Positions 62,480 through 64,000 of a DNA stretch of 64,000 bases are shown in pieces. The notes beneath the pieces were generated by a model. It had not been told where the DNA came from and ran no database searches. It saw nothing but the letters and a program-made list of their open reading frames with translations. Positions within the stretch are counted from its first letter, which is position 1; every line of letters starts with the position of its first letter. The stretch is taken from NCBI GenBank assembly GCA_030148165.1, contig JASBTZ010000003.1:1302001-1366000 (forward strand), read 5' to 3'. Position numbers and translations under genes: made by a program. The stretch is from Bacteroidota bacterium (GTDB lineage Bacteria; Bacteroidota; Bacteroidia; Flavobacteriales_D; Crocinitomicaceae).

Positions 62480-64000
62480 CTATTCCTTTATTATCTTAAA
62501 AATTTTCTTACCTCCATCGGGTACATGAACTATAATCAGGTACTGCCCCGCAGAGCCTTCAATGAGCAAGTCAATTTCCTCCAGATTTCTGAATTCTCTG
62601 CTGGATAATATCTGCCCCTGAATGGTTGAAACATCTACTTTAATGTGATCGTAAAAATTGTTGAGATCAATATGAATATTACCTTTTGTCGGATTTGGAT
62701 AGACCAAGACCGTCTCCAATTTATCATCTTCGAGTCCTAAAGAGTTTATGATATAGCAATTTGTCGTGTCGTAGCAGCCATCCATGTCAACAATAACAGC
62801 GTAGCTTCCATTATTAACTGGTGAAAATATTTGATTGTTCTGACCGACGATAATTTCGTCCAACCCACAATCGTACCAGCTATAATTTATTTGGCCTCCT
62901 GAAGATATGTTCTCTGCAAAAAGACTTGTTGCATTTAAATATTCGACATTAACATCGAAATCCGTAATCGTCAGTTCTAGGTTATACGTTGAATCACATC
63001 CATTAACAGTGGTATAGCTCTCAGTGAATAGACCGCTTTCTGTATATATTGTCCCGTTAACAGGCCAGACATATTCCTTGCAAGCTTCAACTTCTTCGGT
63101 GCTTTCGAAGCTTTCATTAATCTGTAAGTTCAGGGTAATAACCGAATCACAACCCGATACGCTTGTCAACACATTTGAATAGGTTCCACTTTGTAGGTAC
63201 ATAATTCCGGTCTCAGGCCATAGATAACTATCACAGGATGCTACGTTTATAGTTGTTGGTGGTACATTATAAGACGGAGGGAGATCGAATGCTTCTATCT
63301 GATCAACCCGACTATCACTTGATCCCTGGTCTGCTGAATAGCCTAAACCTCTGTTCGCAAACGCATTCCATAGTAAGCACTGATTCGCACCGTTATATAA
63401 AAGTTGATCCGCTTGTAAAATAGCATCGCGACCATCCACAAAACCGGGACTGCAAGGTTGAATCTTCATACCCGTAATTATTAACTGCATAGCGATATTA
63501 TTTCCTCCGCTACCATTATATAAATCGCTATCAAAACCATATTTATCAATAAGTGCCCATGTTATATCCCATAGGATGGTTGCCCACACAAAGCCTGTTC
63601 CGTGCGGTGCACTTAGATTATTTATATCGTTCGTGCTTCCATAAGTGTAGTTGTTAATTTGAAAATCCGTACTATAAGGAGCTGGACGAACACCCGCACC
63701 GGTAGAACTGTCCCCCATTACATACGTGCCGAGTGGGCGGGCGTCCGTTCCATTATCTCCAGATTCTATTGTTAACGTTAATCCTAACCAGTCGGACCAT
63801 CCTTCGCCCATCTGTTCCTGATTTTGTAGGCAGTTCACATTCGAAGCTCCTCCGGTAAGTCGACTCGAAATCCCATGACCATACTCATGAGCAATAACCA
63901 CATTATCGTAACTGCCATCCTCAGATATATCTTCACTTTCAAGAGAAGCAAATATCTGTTCTCCACTTTCTAATCTTGATAATAGTTCCTGACCAATGTT
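62480..64000 (-). CDS. M36 (fungalysin-like) metalloprotease with T9SS type A sorting domain, C-terminal part
   Basis: The frame is open to the right edge, so the N-terminus lies outside. The visible 506 residues start just before the zinc site HEYGHGISSRLTGG, with two metal-binding His and the catalytic Glu, and the downstream GEGWSDW motif that gives the third ligand. These fit family M36 (fungalysin). After the protease domain come two repeats of about 60 residues (INVASCDSYLWPETGIMYLQ, EACKEYVWPVNGTIYTES) and a type A sorting domain (VLVYPNPTKGNIHI). It is a secreted zinc protease, probably made with an N-terminal propeptide that is not visible. Confidence 0.93.
   Translation of the reverse strand, partial: NIGQELLSRLESGEQIFASLESEDISEDGSYDNVVIAHEYGHGISSRLTGGASNVNCLQNQEQMGEGWSDWLGLTLTIESGDNGTDARPLGTYVMGDSSTGAGVRPAPYSTDFQINNYTYGSTNDINNLSAPHGTGFVWATILWDITWALIDKYGFDSDLYNGSGGNNIAMQLIITGMKIQPCSPGFVDGRDAILQADQLLYNGANQCLLWNAFANRGLGYSADQGSSDSRVDQIEAFDLPPSYNVPPTTINVASCDSYLWPETGIMYLQSGTYSNVLTSVSGCDSVITLNLQINESFESTEEVEACKEYVWPVNGTIYTESGLFTESYTTVNGCDSTYNLELTITDFDVNVEYLNATSLFAENISSGGQINYSWYDCGLDEIIVGQNNQIFSPVNNGSYAVIVDMDGCYDTTNCYIINSLGLEDDKLETVLVYPNPTKGNIHIDLNNFYDHIKVDVSTIQGQILSSREFRNLEEIDLLIEGSAGQYLIIVHVPDGGKKIFKIIKE

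Overview
The window looks like a chromosomal segment of a marine or freshwater member of the Bacteroidota, most likely a Flavobacteriales relative. The reasons are nine proteins with type IX secretion (T9SS) C-terminal sorting domains (type A with a YPNP-like motif, and the long type B or gliding-motility-associated form), the gene order A-type carrier-sufB-sufC-sufD, a DUF2480 protein, a GT117 (DUF2723) membrane protein, weak or absent Shine-Dalgarno sites, and Bacteroidota-type promoters (TTTG, about 19 bases, TAnnTTTG) before the tRNA, the RNase P RNA and probably the suf genes.

Layout. 1-18.2 kb is mostly core genome: the 5' end of ribF, the suf Fe-S assembly genes, a HEAT-like protein, a solute-binding lipoprotein, RNase P RNA (antisense to the end of a membrane-protein gene), an ECF sigma factor operon whose second gene looks like a dual-membrane-spanning anti-sigma factor, a SixA-like phosphatase, a rhomboid protease, a polysaccharide deacetylase, a giant GT117 protein and tRNA-Gln.

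18.2-23.8 kb is the accessory region and the main find. Directly after tRNA-Gln, whose 3' end and terminator are partly duplicated, lies an array of five integron-like gene cassettes on one strand. Four are separated by about 132-base imperfectly palindromic attC-like sites with conserved AACGTTA ends. The left arm of each site is the reverse complement of the first 9-10 bases of its own cassette, not of the next one, which is the signature of integron cassettes. No integrase is present, so this is a CALIN-type array (attC cluster lacking an integrase). All cassette genes encode exported proteins. The last cassette is broken by an IS6-like insertion sequence and its attC is eroded.

23.8-64 kb mixes two-component signalling with T9SS cargo. 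There are five histidine kinases (two with TPR sensor regions, two with PAS domains, one NarL-type), a hybrid kinase with receiver and HPt, NtrC-, NarL- and LytTR-type regulators, and four receiver-only proteins. Between them lie giant SprB/PKD-repeat adhesins, one with eleven near-identical 87-residue repeats and a paralogue that carries a subtilisin domain instead, plus further secreted proteins and an M36 metalloprotease cut by the window end. A probable sigma-54 promoter and upstream palindrome sit beside the NtrC-type regulator. Two small proteins of unknown function (55 and 101 residues) lie beside kinases. A plausible reading is that these sensors control surface or secreted proteins and perhaps gliding or attachment, but no direct link is visible in the sequence.
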